This document shows positions 16,507 through 24,972 of a stretch of 64,000 nucleotides of DNA, in pieces. The notes beneath the pieces were generated by a model. It was given only the letters and a program-made list of their open reading frames with translations. It did no database searches and had not been told where the DNA came from. The stretch's first letter is position 1. Every line of letters begins with the position of its first letter. The stretch comes from Allokutzneria sp. A3M-2-11 16 (GTDB lineage Bacteria; Actinomycetota; Actinomycetes; Mycobacteriales; Pseudonocardiaceae): NCBI RefSeq assembly GCF_024213555.1, contig NZ_JANAVO010000008.1, positions 1 through 64,000 on the forward strand, in the 5' to 3' direction. The position numbers and the translations under genes were made by a program.

Positions 16507-17328
16507 TCAGCCCGCGAGCCGCAGCATGAGCTCGACGCTCTCGTCCCGGCTCAACGCCGCGTCCCGCAACCGGTCGAAGTCCCTCGCGTTGTCGTCCACA
16601 TAGGACTCGTCGTCCTCGTAGTCGCCGCGGCCGCTGGGCTCCACGTAGACGCAATCCCCGTGGGCGTCGGGGAAACGCATCACCGCGAAGCCCTGCGGCA
16701 GATCGGGGAACTCACCGTCGCGGGTAAGGATTCGCACCGTGACGGAGGGAAACTTCTCCATCAGCGCGACGATGTGCAGGAGCTGTTCCGTGGCGATCGC
16801 CGCCTCGAACGCCCGGTGCAGGCGGCGCACGGCGTTCTCGTGCAGGACGACCTCGTACCGCGGCGGGTCCTCCTGTTCGAACAGCCGCTGCCTGCCGAGC
16901 CGGGCGGCGGCGAGCGCCTCGGCCTTCTCCGGATCGTGGTCCTCGGCGAACAGGGCGCGCATGTAGCCCGGTGCCTGGATCAGCCCGGGGATGCGGTTGT
17001 CCTGCCACTGCAGGATGGCCACGGCCCAGATCTCCTGCGCCATGAAGTAGCGGAAGTAGGTCGGGACGCTCTCGTGCTCGCCGCGCCACTCGCGCATCGT
17101 CGTGGGCGTCTGGCACAGCCGGTCCATCATGGCGGCGGTGCCGGGATCAACGCCGAAGAAGACCTTGAGGTCCGCGACGTAGCGGGGCAGGGCGGCGTTG
17201 TCGATCTTGCCGGACTCCAGGTCGCAGACGAACTTCTGGCTCATCTTCTTCGCGAACGCCTGCTCGCCGACGGCCTTCTGGACCAGGCCGCGCGCCTTGC
17301 GCAGGTCCTGAAGGATCTTGCGCTCCAC
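16507..17328 (-). CDS. XRE-family regulator with DUF5753 domain, shortened N-terminus
   Basis: About 273 residues from GTG 17328. HTH begins almost at once (KILQDLRKARGL, KMSQKFVCDLESGK), followed by DUF5753 (AILQWQDNRIPGLIQAPGYMRALF, RRLHRAFEA). Other members carry 10-20 residues before the HTH, so the front end looks trimmed. The start lies inside the upstream DUF397 frame, giving an 88-base overlap in a different frame. This differs from the other two pairs in the window, where DUF397 lies downstream. Confidence 0.78.
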   Translation of the reverse strand: MERKILQDLRKARGLVQKAVGEQAFAKKMSQKFVCDLESGKIDNAALPRYVADLKVFFGVDPGTAAMMDRLCQTPTTMREWRGEHESVPTYFRYFMAQEIWAVAILQWQDNRIPGLIQAPGYMRALFAEDHDPEKAEALAAARLGRQRLFEQEDPPRYEVVLHENAVRRLHRAFEAAIATEQLLHIVALMEKFPSVTVRILTRDGEFPDLPQGFAVMRFPDAHGDCVYVEPSGRGDYEDDESYVDDNARDFDRLRDAALSRDESVELMLRLAG

Positions 17329-17513
17329 TCGTCGTCGGTGAAGCTCAGGACCGGGCCGTCGGGCCGCTTGGTGTCGCGCACCCCCACCCAGCCGGTCCGG
17401 CCCAGGTTCACGGCGACGCAGTCGTCGCCCTTGCCGGAGCAGTCGGCCGAGGTGCGCCATTCCGATTCCGGGAACGCGGCCTCGGTAACAACGGGTTTTC
17501 CGGTTCTGTACAT
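17241..17513 (-). CDS. DUF397 protein joined out of frame to the XRE gene
   Basis: 90 residues. The first 62 are a good DUF397: SEWRTSADCSGKGDDCVAV, then VRDTKRPDGPVLSFTDDEW. After DDEWSA the normal ending is lost and the frame runs 29 basic residues into the XRE gene. The best explanation is a deletion that removed the end of DUF397 and the front of the XRE gene. A programmed overlap is possible but less likely. Confidence 0.7.
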   Translation of the reverse strand: MYRTGKPVVTEAAFPESEWRTSADCSGKGDDCVAVNLGRTGWVGVRDTKRPDGPVLSFTDDEWSARSFRTCARRAAWSRRPSASRRSRRR

Positions 17514-17836
17514 CGCTGGACCCCCGAATCCATCCGCGGCTGTCCGAGTGGACAGTGGATGACCGTCTGGACACCCGTGTTAATCCTTGGATAGCCTTGC
17601 CGAGGGCGCAATGTGCTTGTGACGGTATCGGTGGGGTTCTCTAGCGAGATAGCTGGAGTTCGCCACCTGCGCTGTCACCGGGTCGGGGGACTGTCGGGGG
17701 ACTGGAGGCGCTGCGGGTGTGACGGCAGCTCGGGTGGAATCCTATTCTTGTTTCGCTGCGAAATACGAGTCTTTTTCCGCTGGGTCCTTTCTTCGGCCAG
17801 GTGGCAGTGTGTCCCTGGTGCGCCGGGACGGGTCCC

Positions 17837-18337
17837 ATGGCTGAGCACCCGCCCCGGCTTTACGGGCAGCAGCGGCGCGAGATCGCCCTGGAACTCGCCG
17901 CCCGTTTCCTGCGCAGCCGGAGCCCGATCCAGGAACTGGCCAGCGAGGTCAACCGCCGCCCCGCCCAGGTGCGTCAGCTGCTACTGGAGGCGGGGGTGCG
18001 CACGAGTGACGCGACCTGCCTGCGTGAGACGGTGGACGAGACGGCCGAGGCCGTCGCGAGCGCGTACGGCCGGGGTCGCTCGATGCGCGAGCTGGCCCAC
18101 GAGACCGGGATCGACCGGCGCACGCTGCGGCTGCTGCTCGCCCAGGCCGGGGTCGAACCGGTCCTCGCGCCCGCCGCCACCTACTCCGTCGACGTGGCCC
18201 CGCTGGCCGACGCCTACCTGGCCGGGGAGACGCTGCGCGCCCTCTCCGCCAGCTCGGGGCTGTCCTACCACGTCATCCGGACCATCCTGCTCGATGCCGG
18301 GGTGCCACTGCGCAAGCGGGGCGGCGCGCAGCCGTGA
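17837..18337 (+). CDS. Protein with three tandem helix-turn-helix units
   Basis: 166 residues from ATG 17837; an ATG 12 codons earlier is possible. Three units of about 45-50 residues repeat the same plan. They are PIQELASEVNRRPAQVRQLL, SMRELAHETGIDRRTLRLLL and TLRALSASSGLSYHVIRTIL, each followed by xAGV. Each is a Myb/HTH_38-like DNA-binding helix pair. No sensor domain. A compact multi-site DNA binder is the likely role, perhaps a regulator or a recombinase-accessory protein. Single gene; target unknown. Confidence 0.72.
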   Translation: MAEHPPRLYGQQRREIALELAARFLRSRSPIQELASEVNRRPAQVRQLLLEAGVRTSDATCLRETVDETAEAVASAYGRGRSMRELAHETGIDRRTLRLLLAQAGVEPVLAPAATYSVDVAPLADAYLAGETLRALSASSGLSYHVIRTILLDAGVPLRKRGGAQP

Positions 18338-18532
18338 CCGCGTCCCGGCGGGGAAGGTCTCGACGGTGGTGCGGGACAGCCTCGGCCTGCCGAGCAGGTC
18401 CCGGCCGATCGTGACCTGCTCCAGCGCCGGACCGCCGTGCGGCGCGGCGCTATTGCTCCGTAGTGGTGAACGGGTAGCTCGGATGGGGTGACCTGGTGAA
18501 ATGGTTCCCCGGTTCTGCGGTATACTCATTTT

Positions 18533-18605
18533 GCGTTTACAACCTTCGATGTTCGCATCGGGGGAATCAGGGCCTCCCGCGGGAACGGGAGGCCCTGATT
18601 TGTGT
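18533..18605 (+). ncRNA. Candidate small RNA with UUCG tetraloop and terminator
   Basis: A TATACT hexamer at 18521-18526 predicts transcription from about 18533. The transcript would hold CGATG-TTCG-CATCG (18547-18560), a 5-base stem closed by a UUCG tetraloop. Next comes a perfect 15-base terminator stem at 18565-18579/18586-18600 followed by TTGTGTG. No open frame fits between. A clear -35 was not found. It matches no RNA family I recognise. Confidence 0.45.
18565..18600. terminator. Strong hairpin, perfect 15-base stem
   Basis: AATCAGGGCCTCCCG and its exact complement around a 6-base loop CGGGAA. It ends the candidate small RNA and stops read-through from the triple-HTH gene. Confidence 0.8.
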
Positions 18606-18981
18606 GTGGCCATCGTACAACCCGACCGTGTGCGCGGGGGCGGGTTGAGACGCGGGCACTCGTGGACGCCGTGGCAAGTTTTGGCGTTATACCGCATGCT
18701 TGATGCGCCACCTAATTCTTACCGGCGGAAGGCTTCTCAGCAGGTCTTTCGTGTTCCGTAAACGGCGTGACATGATCATTAATTACCGTTGCCGGTATAT
18801 CTTCGGCACGGGGGCCGCTGTTAGGCATTCGGCCAGGCGGCCACTCTAACGAAGGAATTGCCCCGGGGGCGCGTCACCGAGCGCATCGTTCGGCGTGCCG
18901 AAAGGTCGCGCTGAACACGATCGGGTCGCATGGCGACACGGAAGAGTGAAGATTGCGGGGGTGGGGCGGTGACGGTCGCTG
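18606..18981. other. Intergenic region without a supported gene
   Basis: About 375 bases between convergent transcripts, visibly more AT-rich than the surroundings near 18680-18800. No open frame with recognisable similarity and no convincing RNA structure beyond short repeats were found. Confidence 0.5.
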
Positions 18982-20802
18982 CTAGACCTTCTCGATCATC
19001 CCGTCGTAGAAGCCGTCCAGCAGGTCCCGGTAGTGCTCCTCGACCACCCGCCGCCGCAGCTTCATGCTCGGCGTCAGCTCGCCGCGCTCCACGGTGAAGT
19101 CGTCCCTGAGGATCGCGAAGGCCTTCACGGTCTCGTGCTTGGCCAGCGTCGCGTTGACCGCGTCGATGCCCTCCTGGACCGCGGCGCGCAGCTCGGGGTT
19201 GGGGGTCAGCTCGGCCATGTCGCAGGACAGCCCGCGCGCGCCCGCCCACTTCGCCACCAGGTCGGGGTCCAGGGTCACCAGCGCGACGCAGAAGTTCCGC
19301 CGGTCGCCGTGCACCAGCGCGTTGGCCACGTACGGGCAGGCCGCCTTGATCTTGCCCTCCACCGCCTGCGGCGCGACGTACTTGCCGCCGGAGGTCTTGA
19401 TCAGCTCCTTCTTCCGGTCGGTGATCCGCAGCCTGCCGCGCTCGTCCAGCTCGCCGATGTCGCCGGTGTGCAGCCAGCCGTCCTCCAGCGCGGCGGCGGT
19501 GGCCTCCGGCAGCCCTCGGTAGCCCCGCATGACGCCCCTTCCTTTGATCAGCACCTCGCCGTCGTCGGCGATGCGGACCTCCGTGCCGGGCAGCGGCCTG
19601 CCGATGGCGCCGAAGCTCAGCTCGTCCGGCCGGGCCAGGAACGAGGCGGCCGAGGTCTCGGTCAGGCCGTAGCCCTCGCGGATCTGCAGGCCCGCCGCGT
19701 CGAAGAACTCGCCGATCTCCGGGGACAGCGGGGCGGAGCCGGAGACGAAGTAGCGCACCCGCCCGCCGAAGCGCGCCCGCAGCTTGGCGAAGACGAGCTT
19801 GTCGGCGACCGCGAACCGGGCGCGCAGCCACAGCGGGGACCGGCGGCCCGCGCGGCGGTCAGCGGCGTGGCGCAGGCCGATCCCGCGCGCCCAGCGGAAC
19901 AGCCGCAGCTTCACCCCGCCCTCGGCGCGCACGGTGGCCAGCACGGTGTTGTAGATCTTCTCGAAGATGCGCGGGGCCGCGCCGAGCACGGTCGGCCGCA
20001 GCTCGGCCATGTTCGCCGCGATCCGGTCGACCGCCCCGTCGACGGCGGTCGGCGTGCCCCCGTTGATCATGGCGATCTCGATGGCCTTGCCGAACACGTG
20101 CGACATCGGCAGCCACAGCAGGTGCAGGTCGTCGGGGCGCATCAGGTCGAGCGGGTCGACGGCCTCGGCGATGTAGAGCCAGTTGTCGTGGGTCAGCTCG
20201 ACGCCCTTGGGCCTGCCCGTGGTGCCCGAGGTGTAGATCAGCGTGGCCAGCCGGTCGGGCGTGATCGCCTCGACGGCCCGGTCGTAGCCGGCGGGGTGCG
20301 ACTCGCGGCCGAGCTCGACGACGTCGTCGAGGGTGAGCACCCAGTCGTCGTCCGCGCCCGCCGTCCCGTCGATGACGATCACCTTGGCGACGCCGGGAAT
20401 CCGCTCCCGCACCGAGCGGAGTTTCGCGACCTGGCCCTCGTCCTCGGCGAAGACCACCGCGCTGCCGGAGTCGGCGAGCACGTAGGCGCACTCGTCCGCG
20501 GTGTTGGACGGGTAGATCGTGGTGGTGGCGGCCCCGGTGGCGAGCACGCCGAGGTCGGCGAGCAGCCACTCCACCCTGGTGCCGGACAGGATCGCCGCCG
20601 TGCGGCCCTCGCCGACGCCGAGCGCGAGCAGCCCGAGCGCCAGCTCGCGGACCCGGACGCCGGTCTCGGCCCAGGTCAGGGACTCCCAGCCGGACGCGCC
20701 GCGGAAGCGCAACGCCTCGGCGTCCGGGGTGCTGCGGATCCTGGCGTGCAGGAGGCCGGGGATCGAACGGATCCCGGGTTCACTGATGATCCCTGCCATC
20801 AC
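18982..20802 (-). CDS. Long-chain fatty-acid--CoA ligase (FadD15-like)
   Basis: 606-residue AMP-forming acyl-CoA synthetase, cytoplasmic or membrane-associated. It activates fatty acids to acyl-CoA with ATP. The P-loop-like motif LIYTSGTTGRPKG is at about residues 188-200, GYGLTETSAA at about 395, the hinge DGWLHTGDIGELDERG follows, then TDRKKELIKTSGGKYVAPQ. The length and the KYVAPQAVEGKIKA segment fit the FadD15 group. No operon partner. The upstream 300 bases are shared with a divergent hypothetical gene. Confidence 0.93.
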   Translation of the reverse strand: MMAGIISEPGIRSIPGLLHARIRSTPDAEALRFRGASGWESLTWAETGVRVRELALGLLALGVGEGRTAAILSGTRVEWLLADLGVLATGAATTTIYPSNTADECAYVLADSGSAVVFAEDEGQVAKLRSVRERIPGVAKVIVIDGTAGADDDWVLTLDDVVELGRESHPAGYDRAVEAITPDRLATLIYTSGTTGRPKGVELTHDNWLYIAEAVDPLDLMRPDDLHLLWLPMSHVFGKAIEIAMINGGTPTAVDGAVDRIAANMAELRPTVLGAAPRIFEKIYNTVLATVRAEGGVKLRLFRWARGIGLRHAADRRAGRRSPLWLRARFAVADKLVFAKLRARFGGRVRYFVSGSAPLSPEIGEFFDAAGLQIREGYGLTETSAASFLARPDELSFGAIGRPLPGTEVRIADDGEVLIKGRGVMRGYRGLPEATAAALEDGWLHTGDIGELDERGRLRITDRKKELIKTSGGKYVAPQAVEGKIKAACPYVANALVHGDRRNFCVALVTLDPDLVAKWAGARGLSCDMAELTPNPELRAAVQEGIDAVNATLAKHETVKAFAILRDDFTVERGELTPSMKLRRRVVEEHYRDLLDGFYDGMIEKV

Positions 20803-21060
20803 AACCTCCTCGCGCGGTCCGGACTCGGACTACGTGGCTCGGACTTAGGTAGGGAGTACCGGTCGCGCGGCCCCGCGTCGAGGAGGACGGCCTCGATTGG
20901 ACACGGATCGTGGCCGGTCCGTCACCGTCGAGCACCTCCGTCAAATGCATCGGGCTAATGCACGCAGGTCGGTACTTTTGTGCAAATTTCATCGCTTTGA
21001 GAGCGTTAATAACCGGTTGACGGTCGAATGGTGGAACCAGATGCTTTCCTTGGTGGAAGT

Positions 21061-21079
21061 GAGGTACATCACGTACCTC
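21061..21079. promoter_or_regulatory. Possible operator, 7-base inverted repeat
   Basis: GAGGTAC-ATCAC-GTACCTC lies 22 bases upstream of the start of the 148-residue protein gene, well placed for a repressor. The protein that would bind it is not known. Confidence 0.45.
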
Positions 21080-21101
21080 GCCACACGAGGGGATAGAAGC
21101 C

Positions 21102-21548
21102 ATGACGCTCATCTCGGAGCCTCCCGCCTCAGTCCAGCTGCCCGCTCTGGCCCCGGGGTTCGCCCCCGGCCCGGCCGAGCTCGTCGTCGGGGACGCCGTC
21201 GGCGCGATCTCGATGCGCGCCGGGCTCGGCGCCGAGACGAACGCGATGCTCTCCCTCCACCTGCTCACCGGCCCGGTCCTCGGCATCCCCGGACACCCCG
21301 AGCGCTGGGTTTTCCTCACCGGCCCGGTCACCCCCGTGCGCGTGGACACGGTGCTGGACCTGGTCCGGATAGACGTCCAGCTGCTCGCGCCCGGCACCCG
21401 GCTGGCCCTGCCGCCGCGCACCTCCGGCGAGCCCGGCTCGCGCTGGGTGGTGCGCCCGCGCCCCGGCCACGACCTCCCGCCGTGGCAGGCCGTGGTCTCC
21501 GCCGCCCGTTCGACTTCCTCGATGTGCCGCAACTGGGCGAATTCCTAA
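21102..21548 (+). CDS. Conserved hypothetical protein
   Basis: 148 residues, no signal peptide or membrane segment. Contains GPAELVVGDAVGAISMRAGL, RWVFLTGPVTPVR and a C-terminal RWVVRPRPGHDLPPW. The last motif is reminiscent of the C-terminal part of actinobacterial primase-polymerase-like proteins, but the catalytic residues of that family are not visible, so no function is assigned. The final 19 residues look out of character; a neighbouring frame continues PFDFLDVPQLGEFL, so a late frameshift is possible. Preceded by the inverted repeat at 21061-21079. Confidence 0.6.
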   Translation: MTLISEPPASVQLPALAPGFAPGPAELVVGDAVGAISMRAGLGAETNAMLSLHLLTGPVLGIPGHPERWVFLTGPVTPVRVDTVLDLVRIDVQLLAPGTRLALPPRTSGEPGSRWVVRPRPGHDLPPWQAVVSAARSTSSMCRNWANS

Positions 21549-21691
21549 GAAAACGTCAAATCCTAAGCGGGCATCAAGCCCAGGCTACGAATTCCGGTAC
21601 GTGTTTGGTTCCCCGCGGGTAACGGATTATGTTCCGCGGACAGGCACAGCCGTGATTCGCACGGTGGCGCACGGTAATCGAAAGGTTCCCC

Positions 21692-24253
21692 ATGGTGCTC
21701 GCAGCAACGCCCGCGCCGGCCCCGGCCGGGGCCGCGGCGCTGCCCGCCGAGCTGCGCCGGGCCCTGGTGCAGCTCGCCAGAACCCCCAGGCTGCTCGTGG
21801 CCTGCGACTACGACGGGACGCTGTCGCCGATCGTCGCCGACCCGGAGCAGGCCCGTCCGCTGCCGGAGTCGGTGAACGCGCTGCGGTCGCTGGCCGCGCT
21901 GTCCTCCACGACGGTCGCTGTGATCTCCGGGCGTGCCCTGCGCGACCTCGCCACGCTGTCCCGGCTGCCTTCCGAGGTGCACCTGGTCGGCAGCCACGGC
22001 TCGGAGTTCGACGTCGGCTTCGTGCACGCGCTCGAAGGCCCGACCCGCCAGTTGCTCCAGCGGATGCGCGCCGAACTGGAGCAGCTCGCCGCCGGGCTCG
22101 AAGGCGTCTACCTGGAGCACAAGCCCGCCAGCGTCGCCGTGCACGTGCGCCGCGCCGCGCCCGAGGTGGGCGAGCGGTTGCTGGCCGCGGTGCGCAGCGG
22201 CCCGTGCACCTGGGACGGTGTCCAGGTCACCGAGGGCAAGGCCGTGGTCGAGCTGGCCGTCGTGCGCACCGACAAGGGCGACGCCCTGAACGTGCTGCGC
22301 CGCCAGGTCGGCGCGACCGCCGCGATCTTCCTCGGCGACGACGTGACCGACGAGAAGGCGTTCGCCACGCTGGCCGGCCCGGACCTGGGCATCAAGGTCG
22401 GCGAAGGCGAGACCGTGGCGCCGTTCCGCGTCACCGAGACCGCCGATGTCGCCGCGGTGCTGGCGTTCCTGGTCGAGGTGCGCCGGACCTGGCTGCACGG
22501 CGAGCAGGCGGTGCCGATCGAGCGCATCTCCATGCTGGCCAACGAGCGCTCGGTCGCGCTGCTGACACCGGACGCCAAGGTCACCTGGCTGTGCCACCCC
22601 GAGCCGGACTCCGGCGCGGTGTTCGCCGACCTGCTCGGCGGCCCGACCGCAGGCGTCTTCGGCATCAAGCCGGAGCGCAACGGCCTGCCGCTGGGCCAGC
22701 GCTACCTGCCGGGCACCATGACGGTGGAGACCCGCTGGTCGAAGCTGCTGGTCACCGACTACCTCGACCACTACGCGCCGCCGCACCGCACGGAGATCGT
22801 CCGGGTCATTTCGGGCAACACCCGCGCCGTGATCGACTTCGCGCCGCGTCCCGAGTTCGGCCAGGTCCCGGTCAGCCTGGTCGCCGAGCCGGAGGGCTTG
22901 CGCGTGGTCGGCATGTCCGACCCGATGGTGCTGCGCGCGCCGGGCGTGGAGTGGACGATCACCTCCGACGGCCAGCACGAGTCCGCGCGGGCCGTGGTCG
23001 AGGTGACCCCCGAAAGACCCTTTGTGCTGGAACTTCGTTGTGGCAGCGACGATCTTTCAGCCAGTCCGCGGAGCGAGCCTGAGCGCCGCGTCGCCGCCGG
23101 GACCTACTGGTCCGACTGGCTGGCGACGTTGAGGCTGCCCGAGGTCCAACGTGACCTCGTGGCTCGCTCCGCCCTTACCTTGAAGGGCCTTCAGCACGAC
23201 GAGACCGGGGCGTTCCTCGCCGCGGCGACGACGTCGCTGCCGGAGGAGATCGGCGGGGTCCGCAACTGGGACTACCGCTACTGCTGGATTCGTGACGCGG
23301 CCCTGTCCGCGCAGGCGTTGGTCTCCCTCGGTTCCACGGCCGAGGCCGAGAACTACTTGAAGTGGCTGCACGGCGTGCTCGCGACGCTGCCGGGGCCGGA
23401 GCGGCTGCACCCGCTGTACACGTTGCACGGCACGCACTTGGGGCCGGAAGCGGTCATCGACACGCTTCCCGGCTACGCGGGCTCGCGCCCGGTGCGCGTG
23501 GGCAACCTGGCCAACCAGCAGGTCCAGCTCGACGTGTTCGGCCCGGTCGTCGACCTCGTCGCGCAGCTGGCCGAAGTGCGCGGCGCGCTCACCGACGACG
23601 ACTGGCGGATGGTCGAGGCGATGGCCGAGGCCGTCACGCGGCGGTGGGACGAGGCCGACCACGGCATCTGGGAGGAGCGGCACGCGCCGCGGCACCGGGT
23701 GTACTCGCGGGTCATGGGCTGGGTGACGCTGGACCGCGCGATCAAGCTCGCCGAGACCTACGGCCGCGGCATCGACCCCGGTTGGGCGGTCCTGCGCGAC
23801 ACCATCGCCCAGGACGTGCTGAAGAACGGCTGGAACGTCGAGGCGCAGTCGTTCACCACCGCTTACGACGGCGTGGACCTGGACGCGGCGACTCTCCACA
23901 TCGGACTGTCCGGGCTGATCGACCCCCAGGACGAGCGCTTCCAAGCCACCGTCACCGCCACCGAAGCCGAACTCCGCTCCGGCGTCACCGTCTACCGCTA
24001 CCACCGCGACGACGGACTCCCCGGAACCGAAGGCGGCTGGCACATCTGCGCCGCCTGGATGATCGAGTCCTACCTGCTCACCGGACGCCGCACCGAAGCA
24101 GAAGAACTCTTCCAACAAATGGTCGACTGCGCCGGACCCACCGGCCTGCTCCCCGAGGAATACGACCCCATCGCCGAACGCTCCCTGGGCAACCACCCCC
24201 AGGCGTACTCCCACATCGGACTCATCCGCTGCGCACAGCTCCTCTCGAGCTAG
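21692..24253 (+). CDS. Trehalose-6-phosphate phosphatase fused to GH15 hydrolase
   Basis: 853 residues, two enzymes in one chain. Residues about 30-265 are an HAD trehalose-phosphatase (ACDYDGTLSPIV with Asp39/Asp41, VISGR, FLGDDVTDEKAF). Residues about 275-853 are a GH15 glucoamylase/trehalase-type (alpha/alpha)6 barrel. That part has an N-terminal beta domain (VTWLCHPEPDSGAVFADLLGG), then RNWDYRYCWIRDA near residue 525 and GLLPEEYDP near 820. The chain could convert trehalose-6-phosphate to trehalose and then to glucose, or the GH15 part may use another glucoside. No otsA nearby. Confidence 0.9.
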   Translation: MVLAATPAPAPAGAAALPAELRRALVQLARTPRLLVACDYDGTLSPIVADPEQARPLPESVNALRSLAALSSTTVAVISGRALRDLATLSRLPSEVHLVGSHGSEFDVGFVHALEGPTRQLLQRMRAELEQLAAGLEGVYLEHKPASVAVHVRRAAPEVGERLLAAVRSGPCTWDGVQVTEGKAVVELAVVRTDKGDALNVLRRQVGATAAIFLGDDVTDEKAFATLAGPDLGIKVGEGETVAPFRVTETADVAAVLAFLVEVRRTWLHGEQAVPIERISMLANERSVALLTPDAKVTWLCHPEPDSGAVFADLLGGPTAGVFGIKPERNGLPLGQRYLPGTMTVETRWSKLLVTDYLDHYAPPHRTEIVRVISGNTRAVIDFAPRPEFGQVPVSLVAEPEGLRVVGMSDPMVLRAPGVEWTITSDGQHESARAVVEVTPERPFVLELRCGSDDLSASPRSEPERRVAAGTYWSDWLATLRLPEVQRDLVARSALTLKGLQHDETGAFLAAATTSLPEEIGGVRNWDYRYCWIRDAALSAQALVSLGSTAEAENYLKWLHGVLATLPGPERLHPLYTLHGTHLGPEAVIDTLPGYAGSRPVRVGNLANQQVQLDVFGPVVDLVAQLAEVRGALTDDDWRMVEAMAEAVTRRWDEADHGIWEERHAPRHRVYSRVMGWVTLDRAIKLAETYGRGIDPGWAVLRDTIAQDVLKNGWNVEAQSFTTAYDGVDLDAATLHIGLSGLIDPQDERFQATVTATEAELRSGVTVYRYHRDDGLPGTEGGWHICAAWMIESYLLTGRRTEAEELFQQMVDCAGPTGLLPEEYDPIAERSLGNHPQAYSHIGLIRCAQLLSS

Positions 24254-24442
24254 CTAGACGGGTGGGAGGAGACCGGGCAGCGCCCCGATACCGGAGCACG
24301 TGCGGCACGCGCGCGGCACGGCGACGGTCGCCCCGGTCTCTCCGTTGAGCCGTAGGCACTCGCGGGCCGCGTGTTGTGCGCCCGCGCAGTCGTGGCACAC
24401 CGTGGTGCTCTCACCGATCGCGACGCTCTCGGGTTCGGTCAC
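24254..24442 (-). CDS. Small zinc-ribbon-like protein
   Basis: 62 residues from GTG 24442. Two CxxC pairs (VCHDCAGAQH at residues 16-19 and ACRTCSG at 46-49) about 27 residues apart suggest one bound zinc ion, as in short zinc-ribbon proteins. The start overlaps the stop of the upstream secreted-protein gene by 4 bases (GTGA), so translation is coupled. Function unknown. Confidence 0.6.
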   Translation of the reverse strand: MTEPESVAIGESTTVCHDCAGAQHAARECLRLNGETGATVAVPRACRTCSGIGALPGLLPPV

Positions 24443-24855
24443 CGCTCGGCCTTGCACTCGATGTCGTAGAGCTTCATCGGCTGGCTCGCGTCCAGGCCCA
24501 CGTACGCGGTGAACCGTTGTGACGGGCCGCTCCACCGCGTGGTCACCGTCGCCCAGCCGACGCCCGCGGACTGCGCCGTGGTGACCCGGCCGATGCCGAT
24601 TCGGCGCGGTTCGTTTTGCGCACACAGCAACAAGTCGTAGTCCGGAGTCTCCGCGGCCTTCTTCTTCAGCTCGGGCGTGACGCGGTGCTCGCGGTCGTGC
24701 TGGCTCGGGCCGTGCTTGCCGTAGAACCCGACAAGGAAACTCCGTACCTGGTCAGCGGTGTACTGCTGGGGCTGGGCGGTAGCCGTGCTCGCGCCGAGGA
24801 TGAGCCCGAGCACACACCCGGCGGCAGTGACCGCGGGGCGCGTCTTGATCACCAT
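24439..24855 (-). CDS. Secreted protein of unknown function (DUF3828-like)
   Basis: 138 residues from ATG 24855. A Sec signal (AAGCVLGLILGASTATAQ) ends near residue 26. The mature part starts QVRSFLVGFYGKHGP and has VTPELKKKAAETPDYDLLLCAQNEP and VGWATVTTRW. This order (helix for chain length, DYD plus Cys, late beta-strand) resembles the DUF3828 group of exported proteins. Coupled to the zinc-ribbon gene. Divergent from the WYL regulator, which may control it. Confidence 0.68.
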   Translation of the reverse strand: MVIKTRPAVTAAGCVLGLILGASTATAQPQQYTADQVRSFLVGFYGKHGPSQHDREHRVTPELKKKAAETPDYDLLLCAQNEPRRIGIGRVTTAQSAGVGWATVTTRWSGPSQRFTAYVGLDASQPMKLYDIECKAER

Positions 24856-24972
24856 GCGGTCGAGGCTGGCGATCGCTGCCCACCTTGGCAAGGAAAGCCA
24901 CTCGACGCAGTGATTCAGAGTTGAACCGGCTTGAGGACAGGAGCTGTCCGGATCGGGTGCCAGACTCCTCGC

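Noticed and set aside
18338-18697. Reverse-strand frame over the end of the triple-HTH gene
   Set aside because: No signature of a known family, and it runs through the terminator hairpin and the candidate small RNA.
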